Of a DNA stretch of 6,414 bases, positions 5,844 through 6,414 are shown piece after piece (the stretch's first letter is position 1; each line of letters starts with the position of its first letter). Location: NCBI GenBank assembly GCA_023460255.1, contig JAEWQZ010000359.1:1-6414 (forward strand), in the 5' to 3' direction. Both the position numbers and the translations under genes were made by a program. The notes under the pieces are model-generated. The model was not told the origin of the DNA and made no database searches. It saw nothing but the letters and a program-made list of their open reading frames with translations. Source of the stretch: Actinomycetes bacterium. Its GTDB lineage: Bacteria; Actinomycetota; Actinomycetes; Actinomycetales; Cellulomonadaceae.

Positions 5844-6414
5844 AGCTCGGCCGTGACGTGGACGGTGGCCCCGGGGGCCGCGTACGGGACCAGGCGCCCC
5901 TCGACCGGCACCCCGTCGACGGTGAGCGAGGCCCGGCGGCCGGGCGTGCCGGAGTTGCGCACGGTGACGACGTACGTGGCCCCGCGGGCGCGCCGCGTCA
6001 CCGTGAAGTCCGGGACGGCCGGCCCGAGCTGCGGGTCGACGACGAGCCCGTCGTAGTCCGGGCGCACGCCCAGCAGGTACTGGCTGACGGCGACGAACGT
6101 CCACGCCGCGGTGCCCGTGAGCCACGAGTTCTTGGCCTCGCCGTGCCGCGGCGCCTCCTTGCCGGCGATCATCTGCGCGTACACGTACGGCTCGAGCCGG
6201 TGCACCTCGCTGATGTCCTCGCGGTACGCGGGCGCGGTGCGGGTCCAGTAGTCGAACGCCCGGTCGCCGCGGCCGAGCACCGTCTCGCCGATGACCACCC
6301 ACGGGTTGTTGTGGCAGAAGATGCCGCCGTTCTCCTTGTACCCCGGCGGGTACGTGGTGACCTCGCCCATGTTCAGGCGGTAGGTGCGGTAGGCGGGGTA
6401 CTGGAGCACGAGGC
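5840..6414 (-). CDS. cbp: Cellobiose phosphorylase, C-terminal part (5' end outside window)
   Basis: The last 190 residues of a second GH94 enzyme; the catalytic Asp and the N-terminal domain lie beyond the right edge. Cellobiose phosphorylase converts cellobiose and phosphate to alpha-glucose-1-phosphate and glucose in the cytoplasm, saving ATP during cellulose use. Counting from the first visible complete codon, GEVTTYPPGYKENGG (16-30) contains the Glu (E17), Tyr (Y21) and Lys (K26) that, as I recall, contact the acceptor glucose in the Cellulomonas gilvus enzyme (E649, Y653, K658). HNNPWV, EPYVYAQMIAGKEAPRHG, KNSWLTGTAAW and QYLLGVRPDYDGLVVDP are near-diagnostic of actinobacterial cellobiose phosphorylases. 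It ends in the small C-terminal beta-sandwich. Its TGA overlaps the GTG of the next gene by four bases, so the two form one operon; the promoter is outside the window. EC 2.4.1.20 is inferred from partial sequence. Confidence 0.9.
   Translation of the reverse strand, partial: LVLQYPAYRTYRLNMGEVTTYPPGYKENGGIFCHNNPWVVIGETVLGRGDRAFDYWTRTAPAYREDISEVHRLEPYVYAQMIAGKEAPRHGEAKNSWLTGTAAWTFVAVSQYLLGVRPDYDGLVVDPQLGPAVPDFTVTRRARGATYVVTVRNSGTPGRRASLTVDGVPVEGRLVPYAAPGATVHVTAEL

Noticed and set aside
3321..6056. A 911-codon plus-strand open frame opposite the GH94 genes
   Set aside because: It is antisense to two well-recognised enzymes, its product is a low-complexity Arg/Val/Gly/Pro string with no family motif, and long open antisense frames are expected in DNA this GC-rich.
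5844..6302. N-terminal extension of the downstream GH94 gene to an upstream in-frame start
   Set aside because: The extension overlaps the coding sequence of the upstream phosphorylase in another frame and has no GH94 similarity; the family N-terminus begins exactly at the GTG at 5843.
3414..6414. CebR/LacI-type palindromic operator for the cellobiose operon
   Set aside because: I looked for a TGGGAGCGCTCCCA-like site and saw none; the operon promoter lies upstream, beyond the right edge of the window.

Overview
The window reads as chromosomal DNA from a very GC-rich actinobacterium. Codon third positions are almost always G or C, GTG starts are common, and nearly every frame stays open. The cellobiose phosphorylase fragment at the right edge closely resembles, from memory, the Cellulomonas gilvus enzyme, so a member of the Cellulomonadaceae or a near relative is the best guess. 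I see no phage, transposon, CRISPR, tRNA or rRNA signal.

Layout, left to right. Bases 1-41 hold a short gccgca repeat and perhaps the last codons of a neighbouring gene. Bases 42-1133 (minus) encode a ferritin-like domain fused to a VIT1/CCC1-type membrane domain, the architecture of MbfA-type iron exporters. After 74 bases comes metF (1208-2164, minus), a methylenetetrahydrofolate reductase whose central FAD-contact motif is unusual. A 234-base divergent intergenic region (2165-2398) separates it from a plus-strand lipoprotein gene (2399-3370) with a degenerate FKBP-like domain followed by a complete FKBP prolyl-isomerase domain. A GC-rich hairpin (3390-3413) lies between this gene and the convergent GH94 operon. 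That operon, on the minus strand, has at least two genes: a probable cellobiose phosphorylase running off the right edge (5840-6414) and, overlapping its stop by four bases, a complete 809-residue GH94 paralogue (3414-5843).

How the genes relate. The two GH94 enzymes are cytoplasmic phosphorylases that would turn imported beta-linked disaccharides into alpha-sugar-1-phosphates without spending ATP. Their overlap suggests translational coupling. The paralogue keeps the catalytic residues but differs where cellobiose phosphorylases bind the acceptor sugar, and by sequence it resembles N,N'-diacetylchitobiose phosphorylase. The pair may therefore process cellobiose and a second, non-cellobiose sugar together. 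This is the best candidate in the window for undescribed biochemistry, although it is an enzyme-specificity question and not a new kind of system. The iron exporter, metF and FKBP genes look like ordinary chromosomal neighbours with no evident functional link to the operon.
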